This document shows, piece after piece, positions 55,101 through 61,550 of a DNA stretch of 64,000 nt. The notes under the pieces are model-generated. The model was not told the DNA's origin and searched no databases. It was given only the letters and a program-made list of their open reading frames with translations. Origin of the DNA: JAHEFU01 sp020440645 (GTDB taxonomy: Bacteria; 4484-113; JAFGCY01); the NCBI GenBank assembly GCA_020440645.1, contig JAGRNR010000005.1, positions 1 through 64,000 of the forward strand, given 5' to 3'. Each line of letters opens with the position of its first letter. The stretch's first letter is position 1. The position numbers and the translations under genes were made by a program.

Positions 55101-56092
55101 AAGGCACCGCCTGGAACACTCCGGTGAAGGTCGCCGAGGCCAAGGGCGCGCAGGACCACCTGAGCGCGGCCAGCATGTCCGGAGTGCCGGCGGTGGCCTA
55201 CTACCTGTACAGCAGCATTGACAATCCATTCCCGGATGACGGCGACCTGCTCTACTGCACGAGCACGCAGCTGGATGGCTCCGCCTGGAACACACCGGTC
55301 GTTGTCAGCAGCACCGGCGACATCGGCCGCCATCCAACGCTGCTTTCCGTGAATGGCCGCCCCGCGATTGCCAGCCGCCTGAGTACAAGTGCAACGGACG
55401 GTACAGGCCAGTACATCCGGGCCACGGCCGGGGACGGCAGCACATGGGGAGGCTTCCAGGACCTCGGACCATCCGGCAATGAAGACTACTTCTCGCTGCT
55501 CCTGGTCTTCAACGGCGTGGATGTCGTGCCGGCAGTCGGCATGCAGCTGAACACCGGCGGACAGTTCCGGCTGGGCTTCCAGGCGGCGCAGGACCAGAAC
55601 GGTGCCACCTGGGTCGGTGGCGACACAGTGCTGTTCGGTTCAAATGACCGGGCCTTTGGCGTCGACACCATGACGGCGGACGAGCCCTGGATTGCCTTCC
55701 AGGACAGCATCGCCGGCCGGATCTACTTCTCTAAAGGCACCGATGCAGCAGGCAGCAGTTTCACGACCGAGTCAGTGGTGATCGATGCGCCGGACGGCAG
55801 CTTCCCCGCCTCATTCTCGCTGGGGCTCAGTGCCAACCGGCCTGCCGTGCTGGTCAGTGTAAAGGGCGGAACCGACGGGGCACCTGAACCGGTCTACGTC
55901 GTCACAGCCAGTGACAACGACGGAGCTACGTGGGGTGCGCCGGAACTGGTGGGCTGGACATGGCAGCACCACGCGGTGGCCTTCACTGAGAACGAGGACG
56001 GGGAACAGCTTATCCTGTTCTACGACCACATGAATGCAATCGGAGGTACTGGCCTGATCCGCAGCGGCAGCCGCAACGTCCCGGCACCCTAG
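52118..56092 (+). CDS. Large lipoprotein with cohesin-like, dockerin, PKD and propeller-like domains
   Basis: 1,324 residues from the ATG at 52118 (27 bases inside the open frame), with TATAAT at 52082-52087. Lipobox LASCGG. Residues about 40-195 resemble a cohesin-like beta-sandwich (LRITADNVESLRAMYFSLEY). About 210-270 is a dockerin with two calcium loops, DYDQNSQVNLADL and DGDANGEINIADI. PKD-like units follow at about 358-445 (VDFGDGSE), 465-560 (YEWDFNGDGVFDEE), 673-750 (FDFGDGNQ), 751-835 (YEFGDGNA) and 841-930 (INFGDGSS). The last 375 residues carry sialidase/propeller-like repeats (GTAWNTPVKV, GSAWNTPVVV, GATWGAPELV). Cohesin and dockerin bind each other in cellulosomes; here they are on one chain, so a surface assembly role is inferred. 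Confidence 0.9.
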   Translation: MNLRLTPIITGIICSAVLLASCGGGRDSMGLTGAGKQDLPLAEPAVPDAVLDRFALYLNDGSRLGDATIEGLQLDLSDTEEGSTLRITADNVESLRAMYFSLEYDSRSFSPVRADASAVLPGEALELPLLAQPGELHYGRVLVDPLAQAGFSGSGVLAEISFARHAFDPADNSQPQARLVSVAPPAQSFELVSTDEPGMNYSLMIPYQLPGDYDQNSQVNLADLTPLAVHFGKKAPFDIGSVETVVDGDANGEINIADISVIGANFQNTFTGLSAMAGDQAALDGGTGTSIQQFAFADAEGVSSEDRLWFSTAFDIDSIAGAPLGWTLLSGSNGGSPVVDKPSDPIAFETEGQRVMSLNAQLFPLQPATAEAVSIYVNALDADAAITEVLVDFGDGSEPVLQPLALDGNYRVTSLQHAYDTAGDYTANLSFRSGPAAEPRAAKLVKSVFNRSFTVSVHAPFSDAPEVGITAEPVTSAPLGTQVAFSAGLLNPGGGSSIDNYEWDFNGDGVFDEEGSASATVFDAAAADVDLGHVTVRATSDTGEQASATLAYAYNTTGSSTPQAELLYDGALQFSETNVQLGGLGGVVNGFGDKLGALNADFGNFRSQFRVKDPAGIESFIAYVPGTEQDIQLDGLGDFRIDFEVLFAGALFCSDGITVTLGARAIDLDVFPTETTIKAPISFTADPAEPGLIDHFVFDFGDGNQVNTSDTTVWHEYQVKQDYDATVTAYWTDDKQNTSAPVTVSCGFERQVDLLVDTSPGLVNVELNFTADVEFPELVTEYIYEFGDGNAVTTTDTSVPHTYVTVGNYEPFLIASYSDGPTILSDKLNLDVQDPGQLVTEPLLEIVSQQNDFPLLVEFTAKNTKFKVGTSLLSFSINFGDGSSVQNITDINQSVYHAYYTPGSFTVTLTLRDTDFEQNTDDLNLDVTDPGGKFQYSAIGTTANTFEVAKIAVVKGNAGQVAWSARAAGGSDGFAVKNGVNDLYHVNFAATANAEGTAWNTPVKVAEAKGAQDHLSAASMSGVPAVAYYLYSSIDNPFPDDGDLLYCTSTQLDGSAWNTPVVVSSTGDIGRHPTLLSVNGRPAIASRLSTSATDGTGQYIRATAGDGSTWGGFQDLGPSGNEDYFSLLLVFNGVDVVPAVGMQLNTGGQFRLGFQAAQDQNGATWVGGDTVLFGSNDRAFGVDTMTADEPWIAFQDSIAGRIYFSKGTDAAGSSFTTESVVIDAPDGSFPASFSLGLSANRPAVLVSVKGGTDGAPEPVYVVTASDNDGATWGAPELVGWTWQHHAVAFTENEDGEQLILFYDHMNAIGGTGLIRSGSRNVPAP

Positions 56093-56117
56093 CCGTTGGC
56101 AAATCACACGGGAGAGA

Positions 56118-57665
56118 TCAGGACTCGAGCGGTACGCTGGCCAGCCAGCCAAGGTCTGACTGGTACAGGTCCTTGATCACGCGTACGCCGTAGTAGGCCA
56201 TTGCCAGGCGCTCGACGCCCAGTCCCCAGGCCAGCACAGGGTACTTCACGCCGAAGGGCTGGGTCACCTCCGGGCGGAACACGCCGGCGCCGCCCATTTC
56301 CATCCAGGTGTCGCCCCACTTGATGTGTACCTCGACGGAGGGCTCCGTGTAGGGGAAGAAGGCCGGCTTGAGCTTGATGTCCTTTATGCCGAGCCGCTCG
56401 TAGAACTTGCCGAGCGTGCCCATCAGCGTCGCCAGGCTGGCGTGTTCATCGATGATGATGCCGTCCACCTGGTGGAACTCCGGCAGGTGCGTGTTGTCAA
56501 CCGTCTCGCGGCGGAACACGCGGCCGATGCTGAACACCTTGTGCGGGGCCTGCGGGTGGCGGCTGACGGCACGGATGCTGGAGGCGGTCATGTGCGTGCG
56601 CAGCACCACCTGGGCGGCACGTTCGGCGCTCCATGTGTAGCGCCAGCCCTTGCTGCCGGTGTCACCGCCGTCCTCATGCGTGCGGCGGATCCTGTCAACG
56701 AGCCCGCTGTCCTCAGGCAGCTCGTAGCTGCGCGGCTGCTTCAGGTAGAAGGTGTCCTGCATCTCGCGCGCCGGGTGGTCCTGCGGCTGGAACAGGCAGT
56801 CGAAATCCCAGAAGGCGGTCTCCGCCATCTCGCAGCCGGCCTCGCTGAAGCCGAGCTCCAGGTAGGCCAGGCGCACCTTGTCAATCACGCGCATCAGCGG
56901 ATGGGTCTTGCCCGGGTGCACGCGGTCGGCCCCGAGGCTGACGTCGTAGCGGCGGAATTCCACATTGCGCCAGCTGCCGTCGGCCAGCATCTCCGGGGTC
57001 AGCTCGTTCACCTCGACGAGTTCGCTGACAGCGCCGCTGGCAATGCCCTCCGCCAGGCGGCGGCCGCCATCAGTCAGTTCAACCGTACGTCGGCTGCGCT
57101 CACGCACGTTGACAAGTTCCTTGCGTCCCTTGAGGAAGTCGGCGCCGCGGTTGTGGCGCTCATCGGATGCTGCGTCCAGCACTAGGCTGCCACCGGCGAT
57201 CTGGATCGCCACCATCAGCGCCTCGGCGTCACTGGCCGGTGGTTCATGGTCACAGTAGTCCGCCAGCAGGCTGAGCGTGCCCCTGTCGAAGGTGGCCCAG
57301 CCGTGGTCCACCAGCACCCGCGCATACTTGCCGGGCTGCACGCCATGCTCCTTCAGGCGGTCATGCTCGCCGAGCTCCTTCATGCCGGCGCTGCCGCCGA
57401 GGCTGATCAGCACCTCGGCGATCAGGCGCTCCGGCAGGTGCGCCATGCCATGCTGGATCTCCTGTCCGAGCTCGCCGAGCGTCACCTCGCGGTAGGGCAG
57501 CTCGGTCACGGAGACGAGGCCCTCGCGGGACAGCTCGACGGCGGCTGCGCTGATCAGCGCCTGGTCGGTGCCGGCAATCGCGGCCAGGCTCTCGACGCTC
57601 GTGTCAGCGGACCCGGTGCCCAGCGCCTTGATCAGCGCATACTGGTGTGGAGGCAGTTTCTGCAT
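56118..57665 (-). CDS. pheS: Phenylalanyl-tRNA synthetase alpha chain, archaeal/eukaryotic type
   Basis: 515 residues, longer than the roughly 340 of the usual bacterial chain. The first 220 residues hold winged-helix-like units (QYALIKALGTGS, LISAAAVELSREGLVSV) typical of archaeal and cytosolic eukaryotic PheS instead of the bacterial coiled coil. The catalytic core has archaeal signatures: HPLMRVIDKVR, PQDHPAREMQDTFYL, HEDGGDTGSKGWRYTWS, VLRTHMTASSIR (motif 2) and VLAWGLGVERLAM (motif 3). It charges tRNA-Phe together with the beta chain PheT, which is not adjacent. TATAAT (57673-57678) lies 7 nt before the ATG with no Shine-Dalgarno. Identity is certain; the archaeal class is a confident reading of the motifs. 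Confidence 0.95.
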   Translation of the reverse strand: MQKLPPHQYALIKALGTGSADTSVESLAAIAGTDQALISAAAVELSREGLVSVTELPYREVTLGELGQEIQHGMAHLPERLIAEVLISLGGSAGMKELGEHDRLKEHGVQPGKYARVLVDHGWATFDRGTLSLLADYCDHEPPASDAEALMVAIQIAGGSLVLDAASDERHNRGADFLKGRKELVNVRERSRRTVELTDGGRRLAEGIASGAVSELVEVNELTPEMLADGSWRNVEFRRYDVSLGADRVHPGKTHPLMRVIDKVRLAYLELGFSEAGCEMAETAFWDFDCLFQPQDHPAREMQDTFYLKQPRSYELPEDSGLVDRIRRTHEDGGDTGSKGWRYTWSAERAAQVVLRTHMTASSIRAVSRHPQAPHKVFSIGRVFRRETVDNTHLPEFHQVDGIIIDEHASLATLMGTLGKFYERLGIKDIKLKPAFFPYTEPSVEVHIKWGDTWMEMGGAGVFRPEVTQPFGVKYPVLAWGLGVERLAMAYYGVRVIKDLYQSDLGWLASVPLES

Positions 57666-57709
57666 CGGGCAGATTATATCGGCTGTACCTGCAGAGGGAA
57701 GGCGGTGGG

Positions 57710-59005
57710 TTAGAGGCCGGGTACCGAGACCTTGATGATTCGCTCCCGGCTTTGCCGGCGTCCATCCTCGTCATTTTCAGGGCCATATTGCACTTCACTG
57801 GCCACCAGTCCCCCGGGTAGGTGTTCGATTGAACTGGCAAAGGTGCCTCCAATATTGTCAGGCATCCGCTGTTCAGTGACAGTTCCGTCTGGATGTAGGA
57901 CAAGCAGGCGCATACGGGACAGGAAGAACAATGAGGCAATCATTCCCGGGCGCTTTGCAGTGTAATGGAGGAAATCGGACTGCTCAAGTCTGTCATCCAC
58001 CCATAAACCCATGCCACTTGTATAGCGATACTCGCCGACAATGTATCCTTGGCCATCAGGGGAAATGTACTGCAGGCTGCCGGAAATAAAGCGCTCGGGC
58101 AGTTGCCACTGGTTCATTGCTGAGCGCTGGCCATCAAGAATCTGGACTTCAACAGGCTTTGTGTTCCTTATCCTTGATCCGCAGTAGTCTCCCCATTGCT
58201 GGAAAACACCCATACCGGTCAGGGGCCTGGTGAAGAGCACTTCTCCATTGCCATCAAACGCGAATAACTGATTACTAAAGGGATCAGCACCAACAAAGTT
58301 GCCGTTGTCAAGGACGTTGATGTTGACGAAGAAAGCATTGAGTGGCTTTCCCTCGAAACTGATCGGCTTGAGGGTGTCGCCTTCAGACCAGAGAATTGAG
58401 GGTAGATTCGGATCGGTGACTCCCTTCGTGTCCATGCAGAGAAGGACAATGCCGTTGTCATTGATGGCGGTGGCCCCCGGGAGACCGAGGTTGGGATTGG
58501 TAGCCATCCGGTGCTCTATTCCAAAGTCACTGTTCAGAACAACACAGTGCGAAGCAGTTGGAACGACCAGGTAATTGCCTGAAGGCGAGATTGAGAACTG
58601 GCAATACCGATGCAGGACATGCTGCGGATCAAGCTCCAGTTCAGTCGCCCGCTCGCCAGTGGCAGCGTCCATCAGGGTGAGGTTGCCAGCCCTGTCAAAC
58701 AGCACAACGCCGTAGTTCCTGTCTGCCTGGAACAGCCAGCGTGTCTGGAAGGGGTAGTCCGAATTGTGCCAGACCTGCCTTCCCTCAGGATCCAGCAGTC
58801 CGATGCCGGTGGCATCCCACACTACGATCCCCAGTTCGCCGGCACTGCGGAACATACCGGCATCCCTGCCGTCCTGCCACTGCGCCTTCCATGCAACACG
58901 GGCAACCGGCTCCGCCCCGGAAATGACAACAGGCAACCCCAATAGCCAAAACGCAATGAAAGCCAGGATGGCTTGGACCGGCCTGCGGGAACTGGGCTGC
59001 TTCAC
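57710..59005 (-). CDS. Exported or membrane-anchored beta-propeller protein (third paralog)
   Basis: 431 residues from a GTG at 59005. A hydrophobic segment at about 12-30 (ILAFIAFWLLGLPVVISGAE) is a signal peptide or anchor; the AEP after it could be a cleavage site. The mature part begins AWKAQWQDG and has propeller-like units (GIGLLDPEGRQVWHNS, GNLTLMDAATGERATEL, HCVVLNSDFGIEHRM), closest to the genes at 432-1790 and 3389-4795. TAGACT (59012-59017) lies 6 nt before the start, suggesting a leaderless transcript. It is downstream of pheS on the opposite side of a 44-nt gap but upstream in transcription; co-transcription of pheS from here is possible. Confidence 0.75.
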   Translation of the reverse strand: MKQPSSRRPVQAILAFIAFWLLGLPVVISGAEPVARVAWKAQWQDGRDAGMFRSAGELGIVVWDATGIGLLDPEGRQVWHNSDYPFQTRWLFQADRNYGVVLFDRAGNLTLMDAATGERATELELDPQHVLHRYCQFSISPSGNYLVVPTASHCVVLNSDFGIEHRMATNPNLGLPGATAINDNGIVLLCMDTKGVTDPNLPSILWSEGDTLKPISFEGKPLNAFFVNINVLDNGNFVGADPFSNQLFAFDGNGEVLFTRPLTGMGVFQQWGDYCGSRIRNTKPVEVQILDGQRSAMNQWQLPERFISGSLQYISPDGQGYIVGEYRYTSGMGLWVDDRLEQSDFLHYTAKRPGMIASLFFLSRMRLLVLHPDGTVTEQRMPDNIGGTFASSIEHLPGGLVASEVQYGPENDEDGRRQSRERIIKVSVPGL

Positions 59006-59035
59006 AGGTCAAGTCTAGCATCGCAGTGCATGGAC

Positions 59036-59064
59036 AAAAAAAGGGGCTCCCCATGGGGAGCCCC
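59036..59064 (-). terminator. Strong Rho-independent terminator for the lipoprotein gene at 59120
   Basis: On the minus strand GGGGCTCCCC pairs with GGGGAGCCCC (59043-59064, 10 bp, two-base gap) and is followed by seven T (59036-59042). A second hairpin GCCAAGCT/AGCTTGGC is at 59092-59110. Confidence 0.9.
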
Positions 59065-59119
59065 CTGCTGATGGCAGTTCTAGCTGGCCGTGCCAAGCTT
59101 GCAGCTTGGCCTCCATATC

Positions 59120-60361
59120 CTAATCAACCACGTCCGAAACGCGCTTCACGATGAAGTGGATCCCGCGCACGGAAGAATCACCGAGTTCAACATCCACGTT
59201 TGCGGGCCTGACCACCAGGCGGTCATTGCCGCTTTCGGCATGTACGGTGTACATCCCGCTCTCGAGGTTGCGGAAAACGAATTTCCCGTCGTCATTCGTA
59301 AGCACCGGGGCATGGTCCGTACCGGCCAGGCTGACAATGATGCCCGGCACGGGGCGGCCGTCCTCAGTGCTGGCGATGCCGATGATGAACAGGCCATGCT
59401 CGCCGTCTCGCTGGCCCCACCAGCCGCCGTCCACATTGCTGTGGGCGCTGCGGCCGGCATCATTCACGGCGAGCACGCAGTAGAAGTAGCGCACTCCAGG
59501 CCTCGCGTTGTCATCGAGGAAGCGGGTCTCCGCCGTGCGGCCGATCGCCACGAATCCGCGGCGCTCCAGCTGGTCGTCGCCGGCCTGCTCATCAGGCTGC
59601 AGTTTGCGGAACACCAGGTAATGGTCCACCACCCCGCGGTGCGGCGCATTCCAGTGCAGGCCGATGCCGTTGTCAACCGTGCCGTCAGAGGCTTCCAGCC
59701 CCCAGGGGGCATGGCTGCGGCGCATCGGGCGGTCAGTGTTGCCATCGAGGATCACGCTGGCGGACTGCATCACGGCGCCTAGCGGGTCCACTGTGAACAC
59801 CACGAAGTACAGCGTGCCGGCCGGCGAGATGAAGCTCGCATCCTGTGGCAGGCGCACCTTCGAAGCTGCGTCATGTGGGCCGCTGATCGTCCAGCTGCGG
59901 TTGGAGTAATTGCCGACCGCGACGAAGTAGCCGCCGGCGCCCTCCAGTGGCATGGCCTGCACGTCCAGCCCGACCACGTCGTAGTCACCGAGGCCGTCGA
60001 TGCCGTACAGCGCCCAGGCCAGGCCAAAGCCCTCCGGCTGCAGCAGCAGGCCGCGGTCCGTCTCTGTGGCGTTGGCAGCATTGATGTAGTCATTGCCGCG
60101 CACGGAGGGCGGTGCCTCATCCAGGGCACTGCTGCCCTTCAGCGGCTCAAGCCCGGCGGGCAGGGCAGGCAGGCCGCTCACATCAGCCGGGCTGCCGTCG
60201 AGCTTCTCGTTGACAGTTTCCAGCTGGGGAATCTGGGCCTGCTGGTCCAGTGCGGTGTTGAGATCAGGGTTCGAGCTTGTCCCTCCGCCACAGCTGCCAA
60301 GCAGCATGGCAAGGCTGATGATCAGAAGCAGGAGCCCCCTTCCTTCCTTTCGCATATACAT
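59120..60361 (-). CDS. Lipoprotein with the array N-terminal module, Fn3-like and carboxypeptidase-regulatory-like domains
   Basis: 413 residues; GGAG lies six bases before the ATG at 60361. Signal peptide (RGLLLLIISLAMLLGSC) with lipobox GSCGGG. Residues about 110-215 repeat the N-terminal module of the tandem array: WALYGIDGLGDYDVVGLDV, VAVGNYSNRSWTISGPH (compare ADYGTGRWRWSGPY) and LYFVVFTVDPLG. Residues about 222-325 are Fn3-like (VDHYLVFRKLQPDE, RYFYCVLAVNDAG). The last 85 residues resemble a carboxypeptidase-regulatory-like fold (DGRPVPGIIVSLAGTD, TNDDGKFVFRNLESGMYTV). It lacks the PKD and propeller parts, so it is a short relative of the array proteins. Confidence 0.85.
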   Translation of the reverse strand: MYMRKEGRGLLLLIISLAMLLGSCGGGTSSNPDLNTALDQQAQIPQLETVNEKLDGSPADVSGLPALPAGLEPLKGSSALDEAPPSVRGNDYINAANATETDRGLLLQPEGFGLAWALYGIDGLGDYDVVGLDVQAMPLEGAGGYFVAVGNYSNRSWTISGPHDAASKVRLPQDASFISPAGTLYFVVFTVDPLGAVMQSASVILDGNTDRPMRRSHAPWGLEASDGTVDNGIGLHWNAPHRGVVDHYLVFRKLQPDEQAGDDQLERRGFVAIGRTAETRFLDDNARPGVRYFYCVLAVNDAGRSAHSNVDGGWWGQRDGEHGLFIIGIASTEDGRPVPGIIVSLAGTDHAPVLTNDDGKFVFRNLESGMYTVHAESGNDRLVVRPANVDVELGDSSVRGIHFIVKRVSDVVD

Positions 60362-60535
60362 GTCCGTCTCCTTCCAGGACTGGGTCCTGTTGATTGGTCA
60401 CAGTTGGATGGTAACTGCACCAATCAGCAGTCGTAAGACACGAATGTATCCCTTCTTGTGGGGCACAGTTTGTCATTTTCAAGCGAAACCAGCCACCACA
60501 GTGCAAGTTATAACAGAATCTGTGCCCATTAATCT

Positions 60536-60690
60536 TTGCGAAAGCGAAATGAAAGCTGATCTCAGCGGATTTCCCTTTCGCAATGTAACCGGCCTGCCAG
60601 GCCTGCGTCTGAGTATGTGTAGAGCAAACGCTGATTAAGGCGGGGGGCCTCCATCATCCCATCCCATCCCAAACCCCCCGCCATTTTTTT
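60536..60690 (+). ncRNA. Candidate small RNA or attenuator
   Basis: TTGCGAAAG (60536-60544) pairs perfectly with CTTTCGCAA (60575-60583), enclosing GAAA/TTTC and GCTGA/TCAGC pairs, so a long stem is likely. GGCCTG/CAGGCC follows near 60595. The unit ends in a genuine-looking terminator although no plus-strand gene precedes it. A weak TATAAC at 60509-60514 could be the -10 box. It may be an independent RNA or a transcription attenuator before the gene at 60729. No known family is recognised. Confidence 0.35.
60639..60690 (+). terminator. Rho-independent terminator in the 60.4-60.7 kb gap
   Basis: GGCGGGGGG (60639-60647) pairs with CCCCCCGCC (60674-60682), followed by A and seven T (60684-60690). 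The loop contains repeated ATCCC units. Confidence 0.7.
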
Positions 60691-60728
60691 CCCTCCCAAT
60701 CTCCCGCGCCACTAGAATCAATCCTGCA

Positions 60729-61409
60729 ATGGGCATCTTCGCCAAGGCAATCATCAGGCTGCTGCTGGCCTTCGTGGTGCTGTACCTGCTGCTGTTCGTA
60801 CTGTCTGCCGATGCGCAGTGGCTGCAGGGCTGGCTGCTATGGGGCCTGCTGGCAGCGACCGTCGTTGCCAATCTCGTTGTATTGCGCCGTGACCCGGGCC
60901 TGCTGGCGGAGCGTATGAAGCCGATGCTCAGGGCGGGCCAGCCGCTCATTGACCGCATCCTGCTGCTGCTGTTCGTTGCTTGCTACGGTGCCTGGTACAT
61001 CCTGATGCCGCTGCAGCACAGGCAGCAGCCTGGGACATCCATCCCTGTCTGGCTGCAGGCCGCCGGCGGACTGCTGGCGCTGTCCGGTTGCGTGATCATC
61101 ATCATTTGCTTCGCGCAGAACAGCTACCTGTCCACCGTGGTTCGCATCCAGTCCGAGCGCGGGCACCAGCTGGTGGACACAGGTCTCTACTCCATCGTGC
61201 GGCACCCGATGTACGCAGGCGTACTTTGCCTGCTGCCGGGGGCTGCGCTGTTGCTCTCATCCTCATGGGGCCTGCTGGCAGGCATTGCCGGAATTGTGGT
61301 TCTCTACCTGCGCGCCGTACAGGAGGAGAAGCTGCTTTGCCAGCAGTTGCCCGGCTACGCGGATTACGTCAAGCGGGTGCGCCACAGGCTGATTCCATAC
61401 ATCCTCTGA
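60729..61409 (+). CDS. PEMT/isoprenylcysteine methyltransferase-like membrane protein
   Basis: 226 residues with about five hydrophobic segments (LLLAFVVLYLLLFVLS, LLWGLLAATVVANLVVL, ILLLLFVACYGAWYIL, LLALSGCVIIIICFAQ, LLLSSSWGLLAGIAGIVVLYL). The C-terminal part has the family motifs: GLYSIVRHPMYAGVL, where RHPxY binds S-adenosylmethionine, and EEKLLCQQLPGYADYVKRV followed by RLIPY. Such proteins methylate lipids or prenyl-cysteine; bacterial members mostly lack a known substrate. TAGAAT lies 10 nt before the ATG with no clear Shine-Dalgarno. Confidence 0.85.
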   Translation: MGIFAKAIIRLLLAFVVLYLLLFVLSADAQWLQGWLLWGLLAATVVANLVVLRRDPGLLAERMKPMLRAGQPLIDRILLLLFVACYGAWYILMPLQHRQQPGTSIPVWLQAAGGLLALSGCVIIIICFAQNSYLSTVVRIQSERGHQLVDTGLYSIVRHPMYAGVLCLLPGAALLLSSSWGLLAGIAGIVVLYLRAVQEEKLLCQQLPGYADYVKRVRHRLIPYIL

Positions 61410-61550
61410 CCTCATCCCGGCCTTCCTTGATTGCACTGTGCCCCTGTTCTGAATCTCAGTTATACTGACTGTGACCCCGTGATTGGGACACAATTGCGCT
61501 CCTGGTTGCCTGCCCGGCACGGGTATCTTAGAAATGAAGCGGGAACAAGA

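Larger units (their letters stand above)
60362..60728 (+). other. Intergenic region with a structured-RNA candidate
   Basis: 367 nt without a gene. The minus-strand leader of the lipoprotein at 59120-60361 occupies the left part, with a small hairpin CAGGAC/GTCCTG. The right part holds a nested inverted repeat (60536-60583), a plus-strand terminator (60639-60690) and a TAGAAT box at 60713-60718 for the next gene. Confidence 0.6.
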
